This document shows positions 17,446-24,737 of a stretch of DNA of 28,712 nt, one piece after another. The position numbers and the translations under genes were made by a program. A model generated the notes under the pieces. The model was not told where the DNA came from and did not search any database. It worked only from the letters and a program-made list of their open reading frames with translations. Each line of letters begins with the position of its first letter. The first letter of the stretch is position 1. Where the stretch lies: NCBI GenBank assembly GCA_022707665.1, contig JAKJAE010000003.1, positions 1 to 28,712 on the forward strand. The letters are read 5' to 3'. Source of the stretch: Chloroflexota bacterium (GTDB lineage Bacteria; Chloroflexota; Anaerolineae; B4-G1; SLSP01).

Positions 17446-18238
17446 CACCTCGGCTTTCACTATCCCTACCCTGTGCCAGGAAGATCTCGTGCGTCTCGAG
17501 CGCGCCATAGCCATCGAACCAGCCGGGCGCGAGTCCAGTGCTGCCCAGGGCGGTCGCCACCATACGCTTATTGAAAATGCCGACGCTCTCCGCGGCGAGG
17601 TAGTCGCACAGCGGCATCCACAAGCAGGTCTCGATCTCCGACTCCTGGATGCGAATCTCCGCCGTCAACGGGTCGAGTCGGCAGATGAAGTAGATGTCGG
17701 ACTTGCCAAAGCGGTATCCGTGCCAGTGCCGGAACCCAACCAGGTCCACGAACCGGGTCTCGATCCCGGTCTCTTCGCGCACCTCGCGCATCACGCCATC
17801 CACAAGGTGCTCGCCGGGCAGCAGAGCGCCACCCGGAAGCTTGTAGTAATTCGGCTGTCGGTGGCGATGCGCTTTCTCAACCACGACCAACAGCTCTTGC
17901 CGGCTGTTGACCACCAATCCTCCCGCGCCAACGTAGTGCGTGGCGGGGAGTGGGATAGTCACACCTGGCAGAAGCTGACGGGTCAGCGTGATACGGTTCG
18001 GTTCGCAGTGGTGGAAGGCGAAGCCCTGAGAGGCCGCCACCGGGATCAGATCGGCTCTCGCGATGGGTACCTCGAGCCAGACCAACCGGTACCCGCGGTC
18101 CCTCCACGCATCGAGCGAACGCGCCAGCCTGGCACCAAATGTATCAGGGTCCTCGGCCAGCCCCGCTGGATCCACGGTCACGCCGCGGAACACGTCATCG
18201 CTTGCGACGAGCAGGCCCTCGCCCTCGATCACCGCCAT
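17432..18238 (-). CDS. Nudix hydrolase with NUDT6-like pre-Nudix domain
   Basis: Hydrolase of nucleoside diphosphates linked to another group, such as ADP-ribose, NADH or nucleotide sugars. It has 268 aa. The Nudix box is perfect at residues 137-159: G137, E143, then R151-E152 and E155-E156 in REVREETGI. The first 100 residues, with FRGVTVD (17-23), WRDRGYRLVWLEVP (45-58) and GFAFHHCEPN (72-81), match the pre-Nudix domain of the NUDT6 and plant NUDT2/8/10 group, more often met in eukaryotes. It overlaps the upstream phosphodiesterase-like gene by 10 nt and the downstream GHL6 gene by 14 nt, so all three are one translation unit. Hydrolysis of a sugar nucleotide or ADP-ribose made by a neighbour is plausible; the substrate is not shown. 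Confidence 0.92.
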   Translation of the reverse strand: MAVIEGEGLLVASDDVFRGVTVDPAGLAEDPDTFGARLARSLDAWRDRGYRLVWLEVPIARADLIPVAASQGFAFHHCEPNRITLTRQLLPGVTIPLPATHYVGAGGLVVNSRQELLVVVEKAHRHRQPNYYKLPGGALLPGEHLVDGVMREVREETGIETRFVDLVGFRHWHGYRFGKSDIYFICRLDPLTAEIRIQESEIETCLWMPLCDYLAAESVGIFNKRMVATALGSTGLAPGWFDGYGALETHEIFLAQGRDSESRGDDGC

Positions 18239-19008
18239 GTGCAGGGCACCAGGCGGTCCTCATCGCGGTCCTGACCATGGCCACCACGCTTGGCTGTCGA
18301 AGGATCGTCAACGATGTCGTGCTGTCCGTGATCAGCCAAAATGATGGTGCCGTATCCGAGAAGCTCGAGAGTTCTCACCATTCTCCGGAGCCGAGCATCC
18401 GTATCACGGAGCATCGGCACAACTTCCGGGGAAGACGGTCCGTACTCGTGGAAGACGTCATCGACACGCCCGAGTTGCGCAATGATGAACTCCGGGCTCT
18501 CGTGACGTGCCAGACTGATGACCTTGTCGGCGATCAGATCGTCGCTGCCAGGCTCGGTTGTGCCATCGATGTCGGCGTGACGCGCCAGAAGTGAGCTCCC
18601 GGTATAGCCCTCAAAACCTACGGCCGCGCTTTCTCCGCCGGCGCGACGGATAACATCGAACAGCGTCTGGCAATGGAAACTGTCATCGCGGGTGTGCACA
18701 CCGTGGCCTGCCAGGTCCGTGCCGGTAACCATCGCGGCAAAGTTGACTGGCGTGATGGAAGGCATCACTGAGCGCAAGATGAGGCTGCGCATCGCGTGGA
18801 GCGAGCTCAGGAAGGGCATCTCATCGTGCCAGAGCGTCCACGCGAACAAGCCGAAAGCATCCGGCGCCAGAACCGCCATCCGGGTCACTCCAGACAGGTC
18901 TCCAACGATCTCAGGGATCGGCGCTCCCTGAGCGTCCGCGGGCGACGCAATCCCCAGTACGGCACTGATCGTCGGTGCTACGTCCATCATCGAATATACG
19001 CTCGCCAA
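18229..19008 (-). CDS. Type I phosphodiesterase/nucleotide pyrophosphatase-like protein, apparently permuted
   Basis: Alkaline phosphatase superfamily protein of 259 aa. Metal and nucleophile candidates are D50 in VLAPDAFG, T86 in PSITPVNF, D183 and H187 in RVDDVFHEYG, D226-H227 in LADHGQHD, and H244 in GGHGQ. The N-terminus is odd: SMMDVAPTISAVLGI (6-20) followed by SPADAQGAPIPEI is what normally closes such proteins, after the VPCTW strand. Here VPCTWR is the very end and the closing element comes first, as in a circular permutation. Translation starts at TTG 19008, with AGGAGG exactly 7 nt upstream; the nearest ATGs are 18-21 nt further in and lack an SD. It overlaps the Nudix gene by 10 nt. 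No signal peptide. It may act on a nucleotide or phosphosugar. Confidence 0.82.
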   Translation of the reverse strand: MASVYSMMDVAPTISAVLGIASPADAQGAPIPEIVGDLSGVTRMAVLAPDAFGLFAWTLWHDEMPFLSSLHAMRSLILRSVMPSITPVNFAAMVTGTDLAGHGVHTRDDSFHCQTLFDVIRRAGGESAAVGFEGYTGSSLLARHADIDGTTEPGSDDLIADKVISLARHESPEFIIAQLGRVDDVFHEYGPSSPEVVPMLRDTDARLRRMVRTLELLGYGTIILADHGQHDIVDDPSTAKRGGHGQDRDEDRLVPCTWR

Positions 19009-19063
19009 ACCTTTGCCTCCTGCGTCACTTCAGTAGTCGGAGAAAAGCAAATCGCAGTCCCAC

Positions 19064-21067
19064 CTACGCGAAGTTGATCTTCACTGCCTCAAACAACCCC
19101 AGCTCGTTCAGGTGAATGGTGAGTGTGCTACCCAGCCACGTATAGCCCAGCGGGCTGCCCGATCTGAGACCCACCACGCTGCGCGGTCGTGCCGAGCAGC
19201 GGATCGAGACCTCAAGGTCACGAAGCCGCAACGGTGCATAGAAGCTGTTGCCGAAGTGTCCCGATGCATTGACCAGGTGCAGCAGCTGATAGGAGCCTCC
19301 CTCGCTTTCCATCAAGGTGACCTCTACCTGAGGAGGCAGCGTACCCGCTATGGGTTCCACACCAGCAAACTGCTCCAGCAAGTCGGCGCAGAACCACGAC
19401 GTGTTCGGATGTCCCTGGCGGTGGAAGAGCGCTCCTGGAAGCCAGGGGATGGTGATCGCGAAGCCTCGTCCGAATGGATGAGCCACAAAGCCCGGGTGGT
19501 CGACGACCAGACTGTAGTAGCACCGCTCTGGGGGGCCGAAGTGGTGCGGCGGCACAAAGCGCATCCTCGGCTCAGCGTCCTCGGCATAGGCCGCATAGAC
19601 GTAGGGGCCATCCACATACACAAGGTCGGTAGCGGCAAACCGAGAGAACCCTTCCTTGTCTGCGAACTTCAGGTACGCGCCGCGCGCGTTGTCCTGTACC
19701 GCGAGCACCTCGTCGATGCCCAGGGAGGCCATGGCCGATCCGGGTCGGGGATTGCCCACTTCGTCGCAGAAACCCGCCTTCCCGGTGGCAATCAGTGCAC
19801 CGCCGTCCTCGACAAACCGGTCGAGCCGCGAAGCTAGCTCATCTGAGATGGCCTCGATGGCAGGCAGCACGATCGTTGAGTACTTCGTCCAGGCGCCATC
19901 CAGAGCGGCATCGAGACGTACAACGTCGAACAGGATGTGCTCTTCCGCCAGCACCCGATACCAGCCCCGGTACTCCGCTTGGTTCCCCTCACCCTTCAGC
20001 AGAAGCACCTCGGCTATGGGGTGCAGCCCGACGTATTCATCTTCGTGGGCAGCGTGGTAATGAAAGAGATCCTTCACGGCCGCGAACCCCGAGCGGTCCT
20101 CATGGTTGTCGAGGCGCCCGATCAGGTAGTAATCCAGCGTACCACCGTTGGCCAACGATTGCGCCAGGCGCAAGGCCTGCTGATCTGGTGATACCGCCAC
20201 GTGACGATAGGGAAAGTCGATGAAGTCGACTGACGTGTTACTGGACACCATCTCGGGGTAACTGCCGACCGCCCACCTGGTATTGTCTGAGGCGTCGTAC
20301 TGCCAATGGGGCAACGGTCGCTCGATCGCGGTATTCGACTCCTGGCGAATGAAGCCCCGGCGGAACTGCGTGTGGTTGGCAATCGCTATCTGGGGCCAGC
20401 GGTCAACAATGAAGCGGTATACCCTATCGTGGTGTTCGCTGACCGTCTGCTGCTTGAACTGGCGATAGGCACGAAACACAGGATCTGCTGGATCCTCTCC
20501 CGACGGCAGGTTCAAGCCATAGAGCTCACCGAACCGCTCCTGGCAGTGCGCGCAGTGACAGATACCGTGGTAGGTTCCACTGTAATCGCGTGTCTGGTAG
20601 CCCCCCATATTGAAGAAGATTCCATCGAAGTCATGGGTCTCGAGCAACTCCTCGATGATCTGCAGCGCATAGTGCTGCTGGTAAGGTCCGTTGATACAGA
20701 CGTGCACGTCACCGTTGTAGTCTACGATCTGGCCCTTGGCATCACGGTAAGCCCAGTCGGGGTGCTGCTCATAGATGGGGCGACGCACTTTGGAGAAGTC
20801 GGTGCGCGCGATCACCCGGATGCCAGCCGCGTGGCAGGCATCGAGAATATCGTGCAAGCTATCGCCCGTGAGAAAGGGGCTCTGGAAATGGAACGGCAAC
20901 TTCGTCGGGTAGCTGGCGATGATCCCTGCCGCATTGATCATCAGTACATTGGCGCGGAACTCCAGCAAGTCAGCGACGACACGTGCCGCACTGATGTCCA
21001 GCATATCCGTCTCGCGCAGGTTCGTCTGGATCAGTCGCCATTGCTTCGTCTGCCACCAGTCGGTCAT
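19064..21067 (-). CDS. GHL6-type putative glycoside hydrolase (copy 2)
   Basis: Second GHL6-type putative glycosidase, 667 aa, first gene of the large operon. It shares landmarks with copy 1: VIARTDFSKV (about 85-94), HPDWAYRD (102-109), DGIFFNMGG (148-156) and a CHCAHC cluster (C170, C172, C175). The C-terminal half has the amidotransferase-like segment FVEDGGALIATGKAGF and a final beta domain ending GLFEAVKINFA. Outside these motifs the two proteins differ strongly, so they probably cut different linkages rather than being a recent duplication. ATG 21067 has GAGGAG 6 nt upstream. No signal peptide. The gap to the next gene is 55 nt and contains that gene's SD. Confidence 0.85.
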   Translation of the reverse strand: MTDWWQTKQWRLIQTNLRETDMLDISAARVVADLLEFRANVLMINAAGIIASYPTKLPFHFQSPFLTGDSLHDILDACHAAGIRVIARTDFSKVRRPIYEQHPDWAYRDAKGQIVDYNGDVHVCINGPYQQHYALQIIEELLETHDFDGIFFNMGGYQTRDYSGTYHGICHCAHCQERFGELYGLNLPSGEDPADPVFRAYRQFKQQTVSEHHDRVYRFIVDRWPQIAIANHTQFRRGFIRQESNTAIERPLPHWQYDASDNTRWAVGSYPEMVSSNTSVDFIDFPYRHVAVSPDQQALRLAQSLANGGTLDYYLIGRLDNHEDRSGFAAVKDLFHYHAAHEDEYVGLHPIAEVLLLKGEGNQAEYRGWYRVLAEEHILFDVVRLDAALDGAWTKYSTIVLPAIEAISDELASRLDRFVEDGGALIATGKAGFCDEVGNPRPGSAMASLGIDEVLAVQDNARGAYLKFADKEGFSRFAATDLVYVDGPYVYAAYAEDAEPRMRFVPPHHFGPPERCYYSLVVDHPGFVAHPFGRGFAITIPWLPGALFHRQGHPNTSWFCADLLEQFAGVEPIAGTLPPQVEVTLMESEGGSYQLLHLVNASGHFGNSFYAPLRLRDLEVSIRCSARPRSVVGLRSGSPLGYTWLGSTLTIHLNELGLFEAVKINFA

Positions 21068-21121
21068 TCATCGCTCCTCTGAAGCCGGGATGGAGAGTCT
21101 GCTTTTGGGCCTCACGTGCGG

Positions 21122-21149
21122 ATTGTACTATGATGGGGATGGCAGGCAA
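21122..21149 (-). promoter_or_regulatory. Candidate promoter of the GHL6-to-HEAT operon
   Basis: On the minus strand TTGCCT (21149-21144) and TACAAT (21127-21122) are separated by 16 bp. Transcription would begin near 21115, giving a leader of about 48 nt before ATG 21067. The -10 context GTACAATC is the same as at the promoter of the other glycan operon (7399). Confidence 0.55.
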
Positions 21150-21190
21150 TGCATAGCGACCACCAGCGGAAGTTGCCCGGGCACAGCCCA

Positions 21191-21215
21191 ACATATATGA
21201 CACATATCGACATGT
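21191..21215. repeat. Three ACATRT half-sites in a divergent intergenic region
   Basis: ACATAT at 21191, ACATAT at 21202 and ACATGT at 21210 stand upstream of both the minus-strand GHL6 operon and the plus-strand DUF3795 gene. The first two are 11 bp apart, about one helical turn. ACATAT-CG-AC and ATGT also form a short inverted repeat. They could be a regulator binding site; the evidence is weak. Confidence 0.3.
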
Positions 21216-21268
21216 ACCTTCGCTACACCAGGACCCAAGTAGAACATTCGATCTAAAGGAGATGTAAA

Positions 21269-21625
21269 ATGGAAGCGAAGACGATAGCATTCTGCGGCAT
21301 TGACTGCTCCGCGTGTGACGCCTATCGGGCCACGCAGAGTGGAGATCCAGTTGAACTTGAGCGCGTAGCGACAGCCTGGCGAGCGTTCGATCCGAACGTC
21401 ACGGCGGACACCCTGCGCTGCGACGGCTGTCTCGCTGCCACCGGCCGGTTGTACGGCTGGTGCACCGAGTGCCCGATCCGCACCTGTGCGCGCAAGCACG
21501 GCGTAGTTTCCTGCGCCTATTGCACAGAGTACGTCTGTGACAAGCTAGCTCCACACTTCGAGCAGAATCCCAAGATGCGCAGCAGCCTGGATACGATGCG
21601 GGCAGAGTATCTGCCGGGCGGGTAG
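21269..21625 (+). CDS. DUF3795 Cys-rich protein
   Basis: Protein of 118 aa with eleven Cys (C9, C13, C16, C51, C54, C65, C68, C73, C82, C85, C90), starting IAFCGIDCSACDAY and containing CDGC, CTECPIRTCA and CAYCTEYVCDKL. This is the DUF3795 pattern; the Cys are expected to bind zinc or an Fe-S cluster, but the family has no established function. The length is normal. ATG 21269 follows AAAGGAG with good spacing. It is divergent from the GHL6 operon and only 11 nt upstream of the first possible codon of the radical SAM remnant, so the two may once have been co-transcribed. Confidence 0.9.
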   Translation: MEAKTIAFCGIDCSACDAYRATQSGDPVELERVATAWRAFDPNVTADTLRCDGCLAATGRLYGWCTECPIRTCARKHGVVSCAYCTEYVCDKLAPHFEQNPKMRSSLDTMRAEYLPGG

Positions 21626-21636
21626 CAGATGGCGAG

Positions 21637-22093
21637 ATGGGCAGGGGCCGCAGCGCACCGCAGGAGCAAGGACAGGCCTGGCGAACGATGTCGCCGCCAG
21701 GCCTGGGTTCGATGAACGACTGCTATATGCCCCTCGAGGCGAAGATCAACCTCACGGGAAGAGCGTTGGAGGTGATCGCGGATTTCGGCTTCGCCGTGCA
21801 CATCATCACGAAGAGCGACCTGATCCTGAAAGACATCGCCACACTGCGCAGAATCGCCCAGACGTACGCCACGATCAGTTTCACGGTTACGACTACCGAC
21901 GATGCACTCGCCGCCAAGATCGAACCAGGCGCGCCCCCCCTTCTCACGCTTTGCCGCCATGCGAAAGCTTGCCGACAGCGGTATTCAAACAGGTGTAACG
22001 ATGATGCCCATTCTGCCTTTCATCGAGGATACTGAAGGGAATATAACGGCCATTGTGAACAAAGCTGCGGACAGTGGCGATTCGTACGTGTGA
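21637..22093 (+). pseudogene. SplB-like radical SAM protein remnant
   Basis: Middle fragment of a radical SAM protein related to the SplB/Rv2578c group. Recognisable sequence starts at about 21703 with GLGSMNDCYMPLE, then LTGRALEVIADFGF, VHIITKSDLILKDI, TITD-like VTTTDDALAAKIEPGAPP. At a run of seven C (21935-21941) the frame shifts, and homology continues in another frame as FSRFAAMRKLADSGI, TGVTMMPILPFIEDT and ends at TGA 22093. The N-terminal part with the CxxxCxxC cluster is missing, and so is the C-terminal third. The C-run frameshift could be a sequencing error, but the losses at both ends could not. It cannot be an active radical SAM enzyme. Confidence 0.82.
21673..21705. repeat. 11-bp perfect inverted repeat
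   Basis: CAGGCCTGGCG (21673-21683) and CGCCAGGCCTG (21695-21705) form an 11-bp stem with an 11-nt loop. It sits 48 nt after the DUF3795 stop with no T tract following, and overlaps the edge where radical SAM homology begins. It may be a terminator-like hairpin for DUF3795 or mark a rearrangement joint. Confidence 0.5.
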
Positions 22094-22112
22094 TCGAGCT
22101 AGCTAAGATGAC

Positions 22113-22694
22113 CTATCGTCCCTCAAGATACGAGATGACTTCATCAAGCAGCACGGTGCTTGTGCCACCAGCGCCGCCGGCGCCGGCGCCGACACCCCCA
22201 TTCTCTGCCTGGCGCGTGGCACGCTCCTCATCGGAAACACCGCCACCAGCACCCATCCCCCCCCCTGCTCCGGAGCCCGTGCCAAGTGTGATGCCCTGGC
22301 TCGCAGCCCACTCTCCCAGGCGGTCCTGGGTCAACTGCATCGCCGCGACCGCCTCGAGCTGTGCCGGCGTCAACGTCTCCTCGATCTGCGACAGCAGCGC
22401 ATCCACCTCGGCAACCGCGGAAGCACCGCTTCGCGTCGTGCCTCGCAGCCCTTGCCACAACGGGAGAAGCGCTGCCGCCTGCTCCTCGGTGATCTCATTC
22501 GCGCTGCCCTCCAGGCCCAGGATGCCCAGTGCAAGCTGGTTCCTCACGCTTAAGGCCCCTTCATAGCCCGTGCCCAGAACTGCGCTCACATACGTCTCAC
22601 CATTGGCCACTGGCTCCGCCGTCGGCGAGCCGCCACATCCTGCAAAAACGACCGTGGCCAACATCAACACGAGAATGCCTAAACGAGCTCTCAT
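22113..22694 (-). CDS. Small lipoprotein with Gly-rich region
   Basis: Predicted lipoprotein of 193 aa. From ATG 22694 (AAGGAG 7 nt upstream) the signal reads MRARLGILVLMLATVVFAGC, with the lipidated Cys at position 20; Phe at -3 is slightly atypical. A longer frame to 22742 lacks an SD and spoils the signal. The middle part (LLPLWQGLRG, LLSQIEETLTPAQLEAVAAM) is helical and resembles small exported proteins found next to HlyD/MacB operons in related bacteria. A Gly-rich linker (about 134-150 and again near 165-178) follows, then a short C-terminal helix. It is the last gene of the efflux-type operon, 54 nt after the permease, and might be a substrate, partner or sensor of that system. Function unknown. 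Confidence 0.8.
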   Translation of the reverse strand: MRARLGILVLMLATVVFAGCGGSPTAEPVANGETYVSAVLGTGYEGALSVRNQLALGILGLEGSANEITEEQAAALLPLWQGLRGTTRSGASAVAEVDALLSQIEETLTPAQLEAVAAMQLTQDRLGEWAASQGITLGTGSGAGGGMGAGGGVSDEERATRQAENGGVGAGAGGAGGTSTVLLDEVISYLEGR

Positions 22695-22748
22695 CGCTTC
22701 TCTCCTTACCGTCAGTACACATACACACCCACGGCGTTGCACGCCACT

Positions 22749-23954
22749 TTATTCCCTTCGCAATGCCTCGATGGGGTCAAGTCGTGCCGCCTGAGTTGCC
22801 GGGTAATAGCCAAAAAACACACCCACAATCGCCGCCGCACCAAAAGCCAAAGGGATCGATGCAGGAACCAGCTCCGTGCGCATAGTGCCCAATGAACCGA
22901 ACAGATACACCCCGGCGATCCCTCCCACTGCCCCGGCAAGGCCCCCCACCAAGCTCAGAATGACAGCCTCGAGCAGGAACTGAAGCTGTACATCCCAGGG
23001 CCGAGCCCCAAGTGCCTGTCGTAAGCCAATCTCCCGCGTTCGCTCCGTCACACTTACCAGCATGATGTTCATAATGCCTATGCCGCCGACCAGCAGCGAG
23101 ACGCCGGCAACCCAAGCCAACAGGTCGCGGAATGCTTCAGTCGTGGCTTCCTGTGTGGCGATAATATCCTGCTGTGTCTGCACGCTAAAGTCCGGCTGTG
23201 ACACTTCCACATCGTGGCGTTCGACCAGAAGCGCCGTAATCTGGGCGATGACGCTGTCCATCACCTCGCGGCTCTCCGCCTTGACATAGATCGTCCGGAC
23301 CCGATCGGCCCCCACCATGGTCGAGCTGAATTTCTGAAACACGACGCTGAGTGGTATGTAGACTCTGCCATCATAGTCGACGTCAGCTATCACCCCTTTC
23401 GGTTGCATCACCCCCACGACCGTGAACCGGGTGGACCCAATGGTAACCTGTTGACCGAAGGGGTCCTCTGCGCCAAATAGATCCTGGGAAATGCCGTATC
23501 CCAGCACGGCGACCTTGGTTTTGCGGTCGTTCTCTTCCGCGGTGAAGAACCGCCCGGTCAGGAGCCTGTAGTCACGGACCGCAGGGAAGTCAGGCGTCAC
23601 ACCCAGAACGGAAATCGCCTCAAGCAGCGTCCCACCGCCCGACACGTCCTGCGTCGTGAACTGCTCCGCGGACACGCCATTGATGCCACGCACATTCTCT
23701 GCTATCGCGAGAGCGTCGTCGTAGACTAAGGTCCGCGCAGCGCCCGGTACGCCTCGCATCGGCCCGACGATGATCAGATCGGCCCCCAGAGAGTTGATTC
23801 GCTCCGCGATTGCAGCTTCGGCGCCGGCACTGACGCCAAGCATCACAATTACCGACGCGACGCCGATGATCACGCCCAGCGTCGTAAGAAGCGACCGCGC
23901 TTTGTTGAGCGCCAAGCCCTCCCAGGCAACGCCCAGCGTCTCATAGAACGTCAT
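22749..23954 (-). CDS. MacB/FtsX-type ABC transporter permease
   Basis: Membrane subunit of a MacB-like ABC system, 401 aa. The first membrane helix (about 20-45, in ARSLLTTLGVIIGVASVIVML) is followed by a large extracytoplasmic MacB_PCD domain (about 50-265). Three membrane helices of the FtsX domain follow (about 275-300, 330-355, 365-390), with the conserved ERTREIGLRQALGARP loop and the terminal AARLDPIEALRRE. The length is normal for a permease without a fused ATPase. ATG 23954 overlaps the ATPase stop as ATGA, with GGGAGGG upstream. Works with the ATPase and the HlyD protein, probably moving a peptide, lipid or lipoprotein across or out of the membrane; the cargo is unknown. Confidence 0.95.
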   Translation of the reverse strand: MTFYETLGVAWEGLALNKARSLLTTLGVIIGVASVIVMLGVSAGAEAAIAERINSLGADLIIVGPMRGVPGAARTLVYDDALAIAENVRGINGVSAEQFTTQDVSGGGTLLEAISVLGVTPDFPAVRDYRLLTGRFFTAEENDRKTKVAVLGYGISQDLFGAEDPFGQQVTIGSTRFTVVGVMQPKGVIADVDYDGRVYIPLSVVFQKFSSTMVGADRVRTIYVKAESREVMDSVIAQITALLVERHDVEVSQPDFSVQTQQDIIATQEATTEAFRDLLAWVAGVSLLVGGIGIMNIMLVSVTERTREIGLRQALGARPWDVQLQFLLEAVILSLVGGLAGAVGGIAGVYLFGSLGTMRTELVPASIPLAFGAAAIVGVFFGYYPATQAARLDPIEALRRE

Positions 23955-24691
23955 CGTCGACCCTCCCGCTCTACGCAGTTTCCCCCACCACCGGGACCAT
24001 CAGCCACTATCAGGCCGTCGCGCAAGCATACGACTCGCTCAGCGTGCGCAGCTATCGTCGGGTCGTGTGTCACCATCAGGATCGTCACGCCTTTCCGGTG
24101 GAGGCCGCCGATCAGCGTCATCACTTCCTCGCTGGCGTGGCTGTCCAGGTTGCCCGTGGGTTCGTCGGCCAGGATCAGCGGTGGCTGATTGACAAGTGCA
24201 CGCGCGATCGCCACACGCTGCTGCTGGCCGCCCGAGAGCTGGTTAGGGCGGTGGTGCAACCGGTCACCCAGACCAACATCCTCAAGCGCCCGTGTGGCGC
24301 GCTCCTCACGCTCATCCACCCTGGGGCGCTCGTCTGCGTCCTGGCGATAGTAGAGCATGGGCATCATCACGTTCTTGAGCGCGGAGAGACGGGGTAGAAG
24401 GTTGAAGGACTGGAAGATGAAACCGATCTTGCGGTTGCGCACATCCGCTAGCTGCGCTCGGCTGAGTTCGCTTACGTCTTCGCCATCGAGCACATACGCT
24501 CCCGATGTCGGTCGATCCAGGCAGCCCAGGATGTTCATCAGCGTCGACTTCCCGGAGCCGGACGGCCCCATGATCGCCACGAATTCGCCCCGGCGCACGG
24601 ATAGATTGACGCCAGCCAGAGCGTGCACAGTGGCATCATCGCTTCCATAGAACTTGGTAACGTTCTGTGTGTTCAATAGAAGTTCTTCCAT
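23951..24691 (-). CDS. MacB/LolD-type ABC transporter ATPase
   Basis: ATP-binding subunit of 246 aa from ATG 24691. Motifs are complete: Walker A GPSGSGKS (42-49), Q-loop Q94, signature LSGGQ (152-156), Walker B LILAD with E177 and the D-loop NLDS, and switch H209. The sequence around NVTKFYG and [13 protein letters not shown] is typical of the MacB/LolD/FtsE class. A longer open frame to 24958 runs back into the HlyD gene and is not credible. The SD before 24691 is weak (AAGGA about 12-15 nt away). It lies 46 nt after the HlyD gene and overlaps the permease by 4 nt. Confidence 0.95.
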   Translation of the reverse strand: MEELLLNTQNVTKFYGSDDATVHALAGVNLSVRRGEFVAIMGPSGSGKSTLMNILGCLDRPTSGAYVLDGEDVSELSRAQLADVRNRKIGFIFQSFNLLPRLSALKNVMMPMLYYRQDADERPRVDEREERATRALEDVGLGDRLHHRPNQLSGGQQQRVAIARALVNQPPLILADEPTGNLDSHASEEVMTLIGGLHRKGVTILMVTHDPTIAAHAERVVCLRDGLIVADGPGGGGNCVEREGRR

Positions 24692-24737
24692 CGCTATACC
24701 CGTTTCCTTGAACGACTCATCTATGCAGAACGCAACA

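Noticed and set aside
22160..22280. Low-complexity GCC/CCN-rich tract that looked like a repeat array
   Set aside because: It encodes the Gly/Ala-rich linker of the lipoprotein; unit lengths are irregular and there are no spacers, so it is neither CRISPR nor a mobile repeat.
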